Assembly (NCBI GenBank): GCA_029204225.1
Contig: CM055094.1
Coordinates: forward strand, 69,851,751 to 69,915,750
DNA length: 64,000 nt
DNA from: Diphasiastrum complanatum
Taxonomy: Eukaryota > Streptophyta > Lycopodiopsida > Lycopodiales > Lycopodiaceae
Direction of reading: 5' to 3'
The position numbers were made by a program, and so were the translations under genes. Shown piece after piece: positions 11,801 through 24,403 of this stretch (positions are counted from its first letter, which is position 1; each line of letters opens with the position of its first letter). The notes under the pieces are model-generated. The model was given only the letters and a program-made list of their open reading frames with translations, was not told the origin of the DNA and ran no database searches.

Positions 11801-14800
11801 TTTCTTCTCAGTTGGTTTTGCACCTATGTATGAGAACGAAATTTTGAAAAAACACCATAGGACTCCGTTTTCTTTGCTGTAAATTGCATACTACAGCCCT
11901 TGAGGTCTACCATCCAAGAACTGAGCGGAAAGTTACGAAGAAAAAACTCTTCAGCCTGCCAGCGCCCACCAGCTACAAGAAAATTCTCGAAATCGCTTGG
12001 ATCTCGCTGCTGGGGTTGGTTCCTGTGACTAATCTACTGTGCCTTGCCAATAGGAACAGTTTGCAACAGATTTCATAGCCATCTGAGCTCTCAATCAAAA
12101 GTTATGAGCAAAAAACTCCCCTTTCTCTCTCTAAAACGTTTTTATTTTTTGTTGTCCCAAGCTTCCAAAACTTGCAAACCTTTGCTCTGATACCAAATGT
12201 CAGACTCCCTCTCGGATCTTCTCTTCAAACCTTGCTAATTTCCTGTACAAACAAGCATCAAGTTACTTCTAACACAAGATGGAGCTGGCTGCCTTGTCTC
12301 CTCCAAGCCTTTGCTGCATAGATTAGGATCCGGAATGCCTCTCTCTAGGCTTACTTATCCTAAACCCTCAAGCACCCCTTAACCCTGACCCTTCCTAAAT
12401 CTCGACACATGGCCAACTCCATGCACTGTCGACACTTGCCACTTGGCAGTACCCTGACACATAGGCAAGTGAGTAGGCTGACATGTGTCACTCATCCATT
12501 GGACCAAATGTCCCAGTGGGCATGTGACACGTGTCATATTTGACCGGTCAACCTTGACATGTGTCACTCATTCACTGGACCAAGTGTCCCAGTGAGCATA
12601 TGACGTGTCACGTTGACTAGTCAACTCCTACCTCTTAGGAGGTCAGTCCAGCCACTCCGAATTAATGACCCAGTACCCTATACCCAAGCAACATGGGACT
12701 CTGAGGCTCAGAAACATCATTAACAGCTTTATTTACATTTATGTTACAAAGGTCACCACAGGCCGGTGACTTAGCCATTTCTGTATTTACAAGAAGTACA
12801 TCTATAAGTAAAAACAGTAAACAACCGGGACAGGGAGTAAAAGTTATAACACAATGAATCAAAAATTCACTTTGCAAAGGTATCCAGAAACTTAGTTGCT
12901 AGTCTTGAAATGATATATCATATTATCTTGCAACGATTCTCTTCAGCAAATCACGATTTGCTGCAACAGTGGTCCATACATTGTCAAAGCATCCTGTCCA
13001 TTAATCCTTAGGCGTTGAGCATGATTAATCATTCTTATTAATTATTGAGACTCTTCTAGAATGATTCCACAACTCTATTGATCAGAGATCAAGAACTAAA
13101 AAAAAGTCCAAGAATTACGTACAAACAAGATGGAAGTGTACAAGTCTTTAGGCTAGAATCTTGCTTGGATATTCCCCATAAAAGGAATCGTAGTTGAATT
13201 CGACTTCTCATGCTTGTGATTCATCCTTTCACGAATGCACTCAAATCTCTCTTAAATCTTTGAGTCTAGTCCTCATGCCCTACCCTTGGCCCTCACGCTT
13301 CGCTATTGCTCTCTTGTGCTACCCTGTTGCTCTTGGTTCCTACCCTTTGTTTTTGGGTCCCCTATTATAAAACCCTTTTATTTGGTAAGGAAACCAAGCC
13401 AATCTTGAACCTTGCAGTACAGGTGCTGGTCAACACTTCTTGTTCGTGAAGAAAGATTGACCAAGGCAAGGTGTCTATCATCGACTTGCAATGAATCGCA
13501 ATCCTCAAAGAGGAGAAAGCACCAGGAGGACAAGGTTTGTGAGAAGGCTTCTCAAGTTATCGAAACCAAATATCCTCATAGCCTTGTTATGGGATCTAGA
13601 TACCTACTTTGAGGACAGTAGATTCTCTTCTCGTACTACGATAAGCTTTGCTACTCTACAACTAGGAAAGGATGCTTTATTATGGTGGGATGTTATGAAG
13701 AGTAACAAAGAAAATGCTAGCTAATTAAAAGGCTTCAACATGCAAATGAAATAACACTCGAAGATTTTAAAAGGACGATCTTTGATTCAGTGGGATTTTG
13801 CCAAGCTTTTGAAGAGAGTTACGAATATAGTGGGTCAAATTTGGAAAACTCTTCTTAAAGTTCAAACTATCAAGCACATATCTAAAGAAGAACAATATCA
13901 AAAATCCTTTGTTGTTCCTATATTTCCTATTCAATTTTCCATTGAGAGATCAAAACCCAAGAAATAGTTGAGACTATTGAATTGCTTTGATAGCTTAGGA
14001 GCAATCAGCTTGAAAGCCATAAGGGAAACAAGATTCAGATGGTGGAGACAAAAATGGAAAATAAAAATCATTTCAAGAGAGGAAAGACAACCATAAGTCT
14101 AAAGTGAAATATGCAAAGGCTTTTGAAGGATGAGCAAAAATGGTTTATGCATGAAGGACTCAGGAAGGCCAATGCTTCAAATTTGGAGAGGTGGGACATA
14201 TATTCTACAATTGCTCCAAAATAGCAACCAAGTGTTCTTCTCCTTTGGAGGAGAAGGGTAAGAAGTCAATAGTGAATGCCATTGAAGGCCTCGAAGCATC
14301 TGATCTGCTCAAGAGTTGGGTTTAAGTGCATCTTAAGCAAGGTTTGACGTTATTTGATGCAGGATTATCACATAGCTTCACATCTCTCGATGCCTTGGTC
14401 ATCTAATTGGAGTAGCCACTTCATTTGCTTCATTTGATAGAAGCTAAAGGTGTATTTAGAAATAGTGATCCATCAAGGTTACACCCCGATTCGAATCGGC
14501 CGATTCGAACTGATTCGAATGGAGCCACAACTGATCTAGAGCTAAGCTATGAAAGCATCACATAAGCAAGACTTAAGCTATGAAAGCAGCACATAAGCAA
14601 GACTTAGCCCTAGAAAGCAGGAAAGAGAGAGAGATTAAGGAGACTAAAGAGAGAGATCAATACCATCAGCTAAATAACAAATGACACAGTTTCCCTACTT
14701 ATAGCCAAGAGGAAGCCCTAAAAGGAAGCTTCCGGTGGCTAGGGCCCAACTGGGAGGGATAATAGTGCACCCTCCAAGAAGGCCCCCACTCTCCAGTCAT

Positions 14801-17800
14801 ATGTCCAAATGGCCTAATAATGAATAATAAGGCCAAAGGCCAACCATATAGTCTAAGTGTCACTAATGAATAAAAAGGGCCCAAGGCCTGCTTATGCATA
14901 AAGTAAAGTAAATGTAAATGGACGTGGTGAATGTAATGAGCCAAGTCCATAACTCTCCCCGACACAAAAAAAAAGACCCAACTGCTGAAAAGAAACTGGA
15001 TCAAACAGCAACAAGCCCTGGTGCATCAACAACTAGAGCAGCATCTGATGTAGAGGAATCAACAAGTGCAGCAAGAGCACGATCCTGATCTGCAAGTGAT
15101 GGTGTATGATAAAAGACATCAATAGGCTCCCATGTGGCCTCCTCAACAAGACGACCATCCAACTGGACCAAAAACTGAATCTGCCGACAACATCGACTAT
15201 GGTGAAGGCGAACCTGGTGAATGGCAGCTGGTAAGAAAGGGAACAACTCAGGATCAACATCATGGCGACGAAGGGAACATCTCGGCCGCGTCATCTGAAA
15301 CCAAGCAATATGGAACAACCAGGAATGCCAAGGAACCAGAAGAAGATCAAGCAACAACCAGGAATGCCAAGGTATCCGTAGTGCCCAAGAGAGTAGAGGA
15401 TCAACCCAAAAGATAGGGACATCATACCAAGGTATCCAAAAAGCCCGAGAAGGTAGAACTTCATCAACAACGGGAAGCCAATAAGAAAACTGGAAAAGAG
15501 ATGGACACTCATCGCGAATAGCCGCATCATACACGTAACCATCAACCATATGTGCAAACTCAGTGATATAGGTGCCCCAAGAAAAGATAGCAGCATCGGA
15601 AGACCAGCATATGCCAGGAAAAGCATGGAAAAGCAAGCGATATGCCAGGAAACATGGATCATAAAGAGATCATCCTGACAAAGGATAGCTAAAATGGAGA
15701 AATGTCTACCAGCATGGTCAAAAGCCCAAGGTATCCATAAGGCCCATGAATGAGAAGTAGCAATGGCCCACAGTACCTTCAAGGCCCCTATCAAGAGAAG
15801 AGCAGCATGCCAAAAGCTCCAGAAGGTCCAAGAAATCAATGCATCATCTAAAAACACATGATGCATAAAAACAATAGCAACAAATCTAGAAATAGTAGAG
15901 GCCTCAACTGAAAAGCTGTAGCCGAAAAACTCATCCAAAAAGACCTCATATGGACATACCAATCCATCATAGGATACACCAAAAACGGATGGAGAATCGG
16001 ATGACCCATCGGAACTGGCCGCAAGTGTAATCCCAAAGTACACACCAGGCGCACAAGTGAGGAATAGAAGAAATGCACTGGAACGAGGAACATGATCACC
16101 AACATCAGTACCAAGCATCGAATCAATATCCACGTGTAGCTGGGGATGAGTATCAAAGCACATATGAGCAATACTGAAGTATATGGCGGCAACATCCCCA
16201 AAAACTATCCAAGAGAGGAGAAGGAACTCTCTCAAGGTACTCTGATGGTCTCGGAAAACCAGAACAAAGTGGCAACTCAGCATCGGAGACCAAGAGATAT
16301 GGAGCAACCTAAAATGAAGAGCAATCTGAAGATCACCTGGACAAACAGTAGCTGGAAAGGAGGCAATAACCCAAGCCATCAGGATATGCCAAGTTTGACA
16401 ATGAGCAACAATCCAAGGAACAGATTGAGAGCCACATGCATAATCATAGAGATATCCGCACCATAGGCGATCAGTAATATGGAAAAACCAGCACCAATCA
16501 ACAGGTCCAAATGGAAACCAAGCTATACGTAATAACCAGGAATGCCATATATCCATAGCATCGGCATGGACTGCAGCAAACCTATATGTAGAAACACAAG
16601 AGACTGAAGGATGCCCGTATACTCATCTAGAAAGATCCCAGCATATAAATATCCTAGATAAGTAATAGTGACCATCTGGCAAATATCCTCGGATGGAAAA
16701 TGTGTAACGGCAAGGGCCAAAGGTGCATGAATCATGTAAGGAACCGTAGAAATATCATGAGGCGGTTCACAAACCTCAAGCAGAGATCCATGGAGTAAAG
16801 CGAAAGAAGATACAACCTGATCACCAATAGAGAGGGAACCATCAAACGTGGACCCGTGAAGAATCAATAGTATCACAGCATGCTATATCACTATCAAGGA
16901 CCATATCAGCCGCAACCTGTATATGTGAATCAACATCAGTAGGAACCTGTATATGTGACTCTGACTCATTATGGGATACAATGACGAGCTCAGGTAGATC
17001 AATAACTATCTCAAGTAAATCAGGTAACTCGCTCAAATTGTGTGATATAGGATCCTGAAGGTCAGCGAACTCTGCAGACGTGTAACGTCGGACAAAAGCA
17101 GGTCGAGGAGTCGGAGGACGAGGAGGCGAAGGGGCAATGGAGAGAGCTGGAACAAAAGGGGCCGGTGTAGGGGTGAATGTAGCGGGAAAAGATGAAGCAG
17201 AAGGACGGGGTCGAGAGAAGCGGGAAGGATGGGTGTCAGTGTACTTGTGCTGTAAAGTACTAGCAAGAGACATCACCTAAACAAGTGTGGGAGGACAGAA
17301 GGAAGAAACATCGTAACGTAAGGCACCACGAAGCCCAGCAATATAACGAGAAATAAGCTCAGTGGCCGGTAGATCTGTGAAAAAATAAGAAAGCTCCATA
17401 AACTGATCTGTATAAAAAGCAAGGTCATTGGTCTGAGTGAGACTATGGAATGTATCACATTGGTGGTTGAGCCACTGAGGATCAATCATAGCATGACGGA
17501 GGTCACGACGAAAGGTATGCCATATATGGAGCCCTTCCCGATCAGGATCAGCTCGATAAACTCGCCACCACGTGGCGGCGCGTCCATCTAAGTGTAAAGC
17601 AGCCAACTGGATCTTCTGAGGATCAGTCTTAGGGTAGATCTGAAAATATGTGTCAAGCTTAGCAAACCAATTCTCTAATAAGTTCCTGTCAGAGGAATTG
17701 GAATAGGTAGCAAGCTGTACCCTATCACGAAAGTCTCGAGCAAAGTGTGGCTCAGGAACTGGGGGACGTGGAAAGAAACCAGGAGGTGGGTTAGGTGGAA

Positions 17801-20800
17801 TGAACGGTCCACCACCAGGCTGACTAACAGAAGAAGATGGAAATCCAAATGGAGGGGGAGTCCCAAATGAAGGAAAGATAGGAGCTTTTCCAGGACCATG
17901 AGGCTATAAAGAATTAATATGTGACTGCATAGTAGCAAAGCCGGTCATAACTGTATCGAAGCGAAGAATGAGGCCAGAAAGGGTATCATCCATGCGCCGA
18001 AACTGATCGGATAAGTTTTCCTGAACAGTTTCACTCGGGGTAGGTGAATGTGCCATAATGATAGTGGAAGGAATAGACGAAAACTTGAGGGAGTGGACTC
18101 TTGTCGTCACCCCAAATTAGTCTATTAAAACCAATATTATCACAACTAAGAAAGGGCAGCAATCAACAAATGGAAAAAGTGAAAATGAAGGCTGTAAAAA
18201 TGCGCTGGACAGCCAGGAGGGAAATGTCAAATTGGAATATCAAACGGAGTCGGAATTCCGTGAAACGTCATTGAGGATGTGCGCTGGAGAGCCTTTTGAT
18301 AAACTGTGAAAGATGGCTGGAAACGGATAAAATAATAGGCGAAAGTGACAAGGCGGAAGGGCTGGGGCAGCGAAACAAGCTGCAAGATTTTGGCAATTTG
18401 GAATAGCAAACAATTACGGAATTGGGTGATTTTTGGATAAGAGGCTAAAGAGAGAGAGAGAGCTGAAGATCCAAGCTGAAAATGGGTGCTGGGCAGCAGC
18501 TAGTAAGATCCACAAATGTCTTGCAACATGATGGAAAAACCGCTGAAAATGGTGATGAAGTAGGGCGCTGGACAGCCTCCAAACAATCAGCAAAATGGAC
18601 AGCAAATCGGTGGAGAAATATGTTGAAGATGGCAAGGTAGTAGGGCGTTGGGCAGTAGCTACCAAAATCTGCACATGACCTGAAAAAAAAATGGAGAAAA
18701 CCGTTGAAAGTGGTGATGAAGTAGGGCGCTGGACAGCCTCCAATCAAGCCACGAAATGGGCAGCAAATCGGTGGAGAAAATTGACGAAACTGACAAAGTA
18801 GTAGGGCGCTGGCCAGCCTCTACCAAATCTTAAAAAACGATGGAAATCTGAAAAAATAGACGAAAGTGATGGGTTAGTAGGGCGCTGGACAGCCTCTACT
18901 AAATCTGAAAAAACAATGGAAATCTGATGAAAAAATCGACAAAAGTGATGGGTTAGTAGGGCACTGGACAACCTCTACTAAATCTGAAAAAGTAGTGCAC
19001 AGGAAAATGCCCTGATACCAAGTTACGAATGGAGCCACATCTGATCTAGAGCTAAGCTATGAAAGCATCACATAAGCAAGACTTAAGCTATGAAAGCAGC
19101 ACATAAGCAAGACTTAGCCCTAGAAAGCAGGAAAGAGAGAGAGAGATTAAGGAGACTAAAGAGAGAGATCAATATCATCAGCTGAATAACAAATGACACG
19201 GTTTCCCTACTTATAGCCAAGAGGAAGCCCTAAAAGGAAGCTTCCGGTGGCTAGGGCCCAACTGGGAGAGGATAATAGTGCGCCCTCCAAGAAGGCCCCC
19301 ACTCTCCAGTCATATGTCCAAATGGCCTAATAATGAATAATAAGGCCAAAGGCCAACCATATAGTCTAAGTGTCACTAATGAATAAAAAAGGGCCCAAGG
19401 CCTGCTTATGCATAAAGTAAAGTAAATGTAAATGGACGCAACGAATGTAATGAGCCAAGTTCATAACTCTCCCCGACACAAAAAAAAAGACCCAACTGCT
19501 GAAAAGAAACTGGATCAAACAGCAACAAGCCCTGGTGCATCAACAACTAGAGCAGCATCTGATGTAGAGGAATCAACAAGTGCAGCAAGAGCACGATCCT
19601 GATCCGCAAGTGATGGCGTACGATAAAAGACATCAATAGGCTCCCATGTGGCCTCCTCAATAGGACGACCATCCCAATGGATCGAAAACTGAATCTGTCA
19701 GCAGCGTCGACTATGGTGAAGGCGAACCTGGTGCATGGCAGCTGGTAAGCAAGGGAACAGCTCAGGATCAACATCATGGCGACGAAGGAAACATCTCAGC
19801 CGCGTCATCAGAAACCAAGCAATATGGAACAACCAGGAATGCCAAGGAACCAGAAGAAGATCAAGCAGCAATGAGGAGTGCCAAGGTATCCGTAATGCCC
19901 AAGCTAGTAGAGGATCAGTCCAAAAGATAGGGACATCATACCAAGGTATCCAAAAAGCTCGAGAAGATAGAACTGCATCAACAACAGGAAGCCAATAAGG
20001 AAACTGGAAAAGAGATGGACACTCATCGCGAATAGCTGCATGATACACGTAACCATCAACCATATGTGCAAGGTGCCCCAAGAAAAGATAGCAGCGTCGG
20101 AAGACTAGCACCAAGGAGATCATCCTGACAAAGGATAGCTAAAATGGAGAAATATGCACCAACATGGTCAAAAGCCCAAGGTATCCATAGGGCCCATGAA
20201 TGAGAAGTAGCAATGGCATACGGTACCCTCAAGGCCCATATCACGAGAAGAGCAGCATGCCAAAAGCTCCAGAAGGTCCAAGAAATCAATGCATCATCTA
20301 AAAAGACATGATGCATGAAAATAGTAGCAACAAATCTAGAAATAGTAGAGGCCCCAACTGACAAACTGTAGCCGAAAACTCATCCAGAAAGGCCTCATAT
20401 GGACATACCAATCCATCATAGGATACACCAAAAACGGATGGAGAATCGGATGACCCATCGGAACTGGCCGCAAGTGTAATCTCAAAGTACACACCAGGCG
20501 CACAAGTGAGGAATAGAAGAAATGCACTGGAACGAGGAACAGGATCCGCAACATCAGTAGGAAGCATCGGAGCAATATATCCACGTGTAGCTGGGAATGA
20601 GTATCAAAGCACATATGAGCAACACTGAAGTATATGGTGGCAACATCCCCAAAAACTATCCAAGAGAGGATAAGGAATTCTCTCAAGGTGCCCTGATGGT
20701 CTCGGAGAGGACATAAGTCGTCACAACAGGTACTCCAAAAGAATCACACAAACTCCACAAAACACTGTACAGTAACTATAAGCAACTACAAAGCACTGTA

Positions 20801-23800
20801 CATCAACTATAAGCAAGTAATGTAGATGCATAAAGAAAACCAAGCGAGAAGAAAACTCGCTCAAGGTACTTTGATAGCCCAGGAATGCCAAAGAAATATG
20901 TCGTAGTGAAGGGCCCCAACAAGTGAAATATCCAGGGCTAGCCGAATAGCCCAAGAAGACCATAGGAAAATCTCGATATGCAAGACCCCAACAACTGAGA
21001 TATCCAAAGCTAGTCGAATAGCCCAAGAATACCATCGAAAAAGCACAGCTCGGCAACCACTTTGGAACAACATCAAAGACCAAGCTATGTGCAGCAGTCA
21101 GGAATGCCAAGGAACCTGAAGTATAAAGAGATCATGTAGCAACCATGAATGCCAAGGAAACTGTGGTAGATCACCCTGACAAAGAATAGCTGGAACAGAC
21201 AACTGTACATCAACCCAAGGTATGTGCAATGCCCAAGAATGTAGAATGTCGTCATGCCAAGGGATCCATAGTGCCCATGAGTGAAAAGCAACAATACTGT
21301 AAGGTATCCTCATGGACCATGAATATACAATGTCATCATGCCAAAGGAGGCGTAGTAGCCATGAATATAAAACAGCATCTAGATGAGCATGATCCACAAA
21401 TGTAATAACATCATACTTAGGCATAATAGCAAAAACACCAACTAATAAGCTCTGGCCTTAATATGCATCTAGAAGATCCGCATATACAATATGAATAGGA
21501 ACTATCAACGGAGGGATAGGACACCCAATGTAGGAACCATCATGAAATGTAGAAGCATGTGACATGTGTAGTGCCATTACTGAATGAGTAGGCAAGTCAT
21601 CTAAAAGAACAACCATAGACTCATCGTAATAAGCAGCATAGGCTACAACATCTGTAGCATGGTACTCAAAAGCAGTGCGCTGAGGAACATAGGCTACAAT
21701 ATCTGTAGCATGGCACTCAGGAGCAGCACCAAGGTACTCATCATCAGTATCAAAGCATGTCATAGCATCAGCAGTAGCAAAGAATGCAATAGTATCAAAG
21801 CAGGCTACAGTAACAAAGCACTCGGGAACTGCACTAAGGCATGTAGTATCTATAATATCAGCATCAACCTTTGTAGTATCTGTAAGATCAACCTGTGAAG
21901 CATCCACAATATCAACCTGTGCAACATCAACCTGTAGATGTGACTCAAACTCACTATGCGAGACATGAACTAACTCAGGTAACTCAATGACTATCTCAAA
22001 TAGCTCTATGACTGTCTCAAATGACGCAGGTGACTCAAATGATTGTGACTCAAGAGCTGGATGACGTGGAAAATTTGTATGTTGTATAAGGTCTTCTAAC
22101 ACGAAACAATGTGCTTGTTAGTTATGCTCATATATATGTATTTATATACCTATATACATACATATACATACATACCTACATATATATATACACATACATA
22201 CATACATATCTACACACATACATACATACATACATACATATCTACACACACACACACATGTACATACACATACACATACACATACAAAAGCATTCAGTTT
22301 ACTTGGAAGCTTAGTTGCCCGTTTTGGAACGGCCGTTCCTGAACGGAACGCGTTCCACGTTCCGGAACCTGACCAAAAAATTAATTTAAGAAAAAACGTA
22401 CTTTTTTAACAAAGAAAACCAGCGATACTGAGTGGAGATCCGATTGGTTGATAACCATCCAGAAATTCGCGATGACTGCACACAATGCCATCACCTGACA
22501 TGGTTTTCAGGATGACAACCATCGAGGGATAGATATGCGCGATTGAGACGACCAGGCAGTAGACAACCATCCAAACATGCGCGATTGAGACAACCATCCA
22601 GTTCCGTGCTTTCTTTGTTGTAGAATCATCAACTTATTGACACTTATTCCTACTTTCAGATGTGCAACAAGCAGCCAGTGGCAATTCCTCTGCTTGCACT
22701 TATTGCAATTGAGACAACCATCCAGTTCCGTGCTTTCTTTGTTGTAGAATCATCAACTTATTGACACTTATTGCTACTTTCAGATGTTCTTTCAGATGTG
22801 CAACAAGCAGCCACTGGCAATTCTTCTACTTGCTGCCTCTTTCTTTATATGTAAAAAAAAAAGTGTTCTGACCCAGTACGTTTCGGAACGTACTGTACGG
22901 AATGTACAGTACGTTCCGGGTCAGATTTTGGGTCGGAACGGGTTTCTAAGCTTGGAAGTTAAGGCAACGTAATAAAGAATAACTTATCGGCTAACTTCTT
23001 TTCAAGCATGGTAAAAAAAGTGCAATTGCTCTAGGCACGAATTGGAGTTCTGACCTTGACCTGTTGACTTGCATTTCAGATCAGTTGCTAATGCTTCAGC
23101 CAAGGAATTGGTGCCTTTAGGATTCCAGGTATTTTATGTGGATCAAACTGGGTCTGTTGTGGTTGCTAGTTTCTTAAGACTTTTCCATTTAGCCTTTTTC
23201 TAAACCAGGATGCTGTCCATTTTTCTGGCGACAGAGCCTTCGTGTTATTATGAATGATGGGCTCCTGTCAGTACCTGCATGGGCTTTGGAAATGTGAGTG
23301 TTGCAATCATTTCTATTCAAGCAATGCTTAGTGGTTATCGTATCAGACATCTTCAATCACCTCTCTTTTTAATGCCACTGTGTATTAATAGGTGTGTTGA
23401 AGTTGCTGGTGCATATGGTGCCCAGAAAAGAGATATCAATATAAGCTTGACTGCTATTGGACTTCTCTGGACAACGTCTGACTTTTTTTCAAGAGGGGTT
23501 AATTATGACACAATCGATATTCGAGCAACAAGTAAGTTTTCTAAAGTGATGTGAATTAACCCTGCTGATACAATCAGGACATTTGCTAGAGCTCATTTCA
23601 TTCATTTACATGGTTGACAGGGCGTCGTTTGAGTGATGGAAATTCACAGATAAGTCCACGTGATTTTAATGAAGTTGGCATTGGACCTGAAACACGCAAT
23701 ATACCAGAAACAAGGGAAATTGATAGAGATGATTCAAGTTTGACGACAAGCACAGGAAGGGTTGATATGGACAGTGATAAGCTGCTTTTGGCTGTCTTTG

Positions 23801-24349
23801 GTGTGATTCAAAGTCTTGGTACTGATGATAGGCCAGAGGTATCTAGGATGATTGTATGTTTATTATTGTATCTATGGATTTTCATTCAAAAGTAGCTACA
23901 AACAACGACACATTTCTTCTGAGATGTATGGTGCAAAGTAAAGGAGAGCTTTTACTATGATTTGAGCACATCTTATTGAAATCATGTCAGGTGATCTACC
24001 TAAGCCTGAAGTGCTTGCCTAAAAATTTATTCATCTTGGATGGCCCTTGTCTCTATGATTAACAGTTTTAAAGTTATACTCATACTCTGGCCTATGGCTA
24101 CTATTTTCCTCTACATCTATCACAATAGACGGTCATCTCTTCTGATGAACTGTGTCTGTATCTCCTTCCAAAGTGGTATTTGTGTGGTGCATGGGAGTGC
24201 TTTCCGCTACTTGTCACACAGTAACCTCCTTTAGCTTTGCACAATTTCTAGACTCACTTCTACTGTCTCCAAAAGTCGTTGAGCTTTTTTCATTTGGACT
24301 ATCTAGGACAATGGTTGGTGGCGAGTCCATATCAATATTCGGTTGCTTT

Positions 24350-24403
<54 letters not shown>

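Larger units (their letters stand above)
8608..12197 (-). mobile_element. Ty3/gypsy retrotransposon gypsy-2, 3'-truncated
   Basis: On the - strand the order is LTR (from 12198 rightward), PBS, leader, gag with an internal triplicated segment, RT, RNase H, integrase. It stops at 8608 inside the integrase core, so the rest of integrase and the 3' LTR are lost. The protease is largely deleted: the frame passes from zinc knuckle to the pre-RT linker within about 100 codons. Antisense to MON2 within its 17.2-kb intron. Confidence 0.85.
14478..22105 (-). mobile_element. Non-autonomous LTR retrotransposon, LTR-internal-LTR-internal array
   Basis: Two LTRs (14478-14953 and 19022-19467) flank a 4.07-kb interior, and a second interior follows the second LTR to about 22105. 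The middle LTR has a PBS on its left (19009-19020) and a polypurine tract (complement CTCTCCCC) on its right. On the - strand it therefore serves as 5' LTR of the left unit and 3' LTR of the right unit. The two interiors are homologous (14954-16256 with 19468-20705; 16900-17040 with 21950-22060). Only a gypsy-type gag is encoded; no RT, RNase H or integrase motif is seen. The right unit lacks gag, leader and outer LTR. Confidence 0.8.

Noticed and set aside
15848-16201. Alternative hydrophobic - strand frame overlapping the 421-codon frame
   Set aside because: Same DNA in another frame; hydrophobic frames in several registers point to base composition rather than coding.
22109-22342. Open frames rich in Tyr/Thr/His through the CATA repeat
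   Set aside because: They are translations of a microsatellite, with no conserved start or motif.
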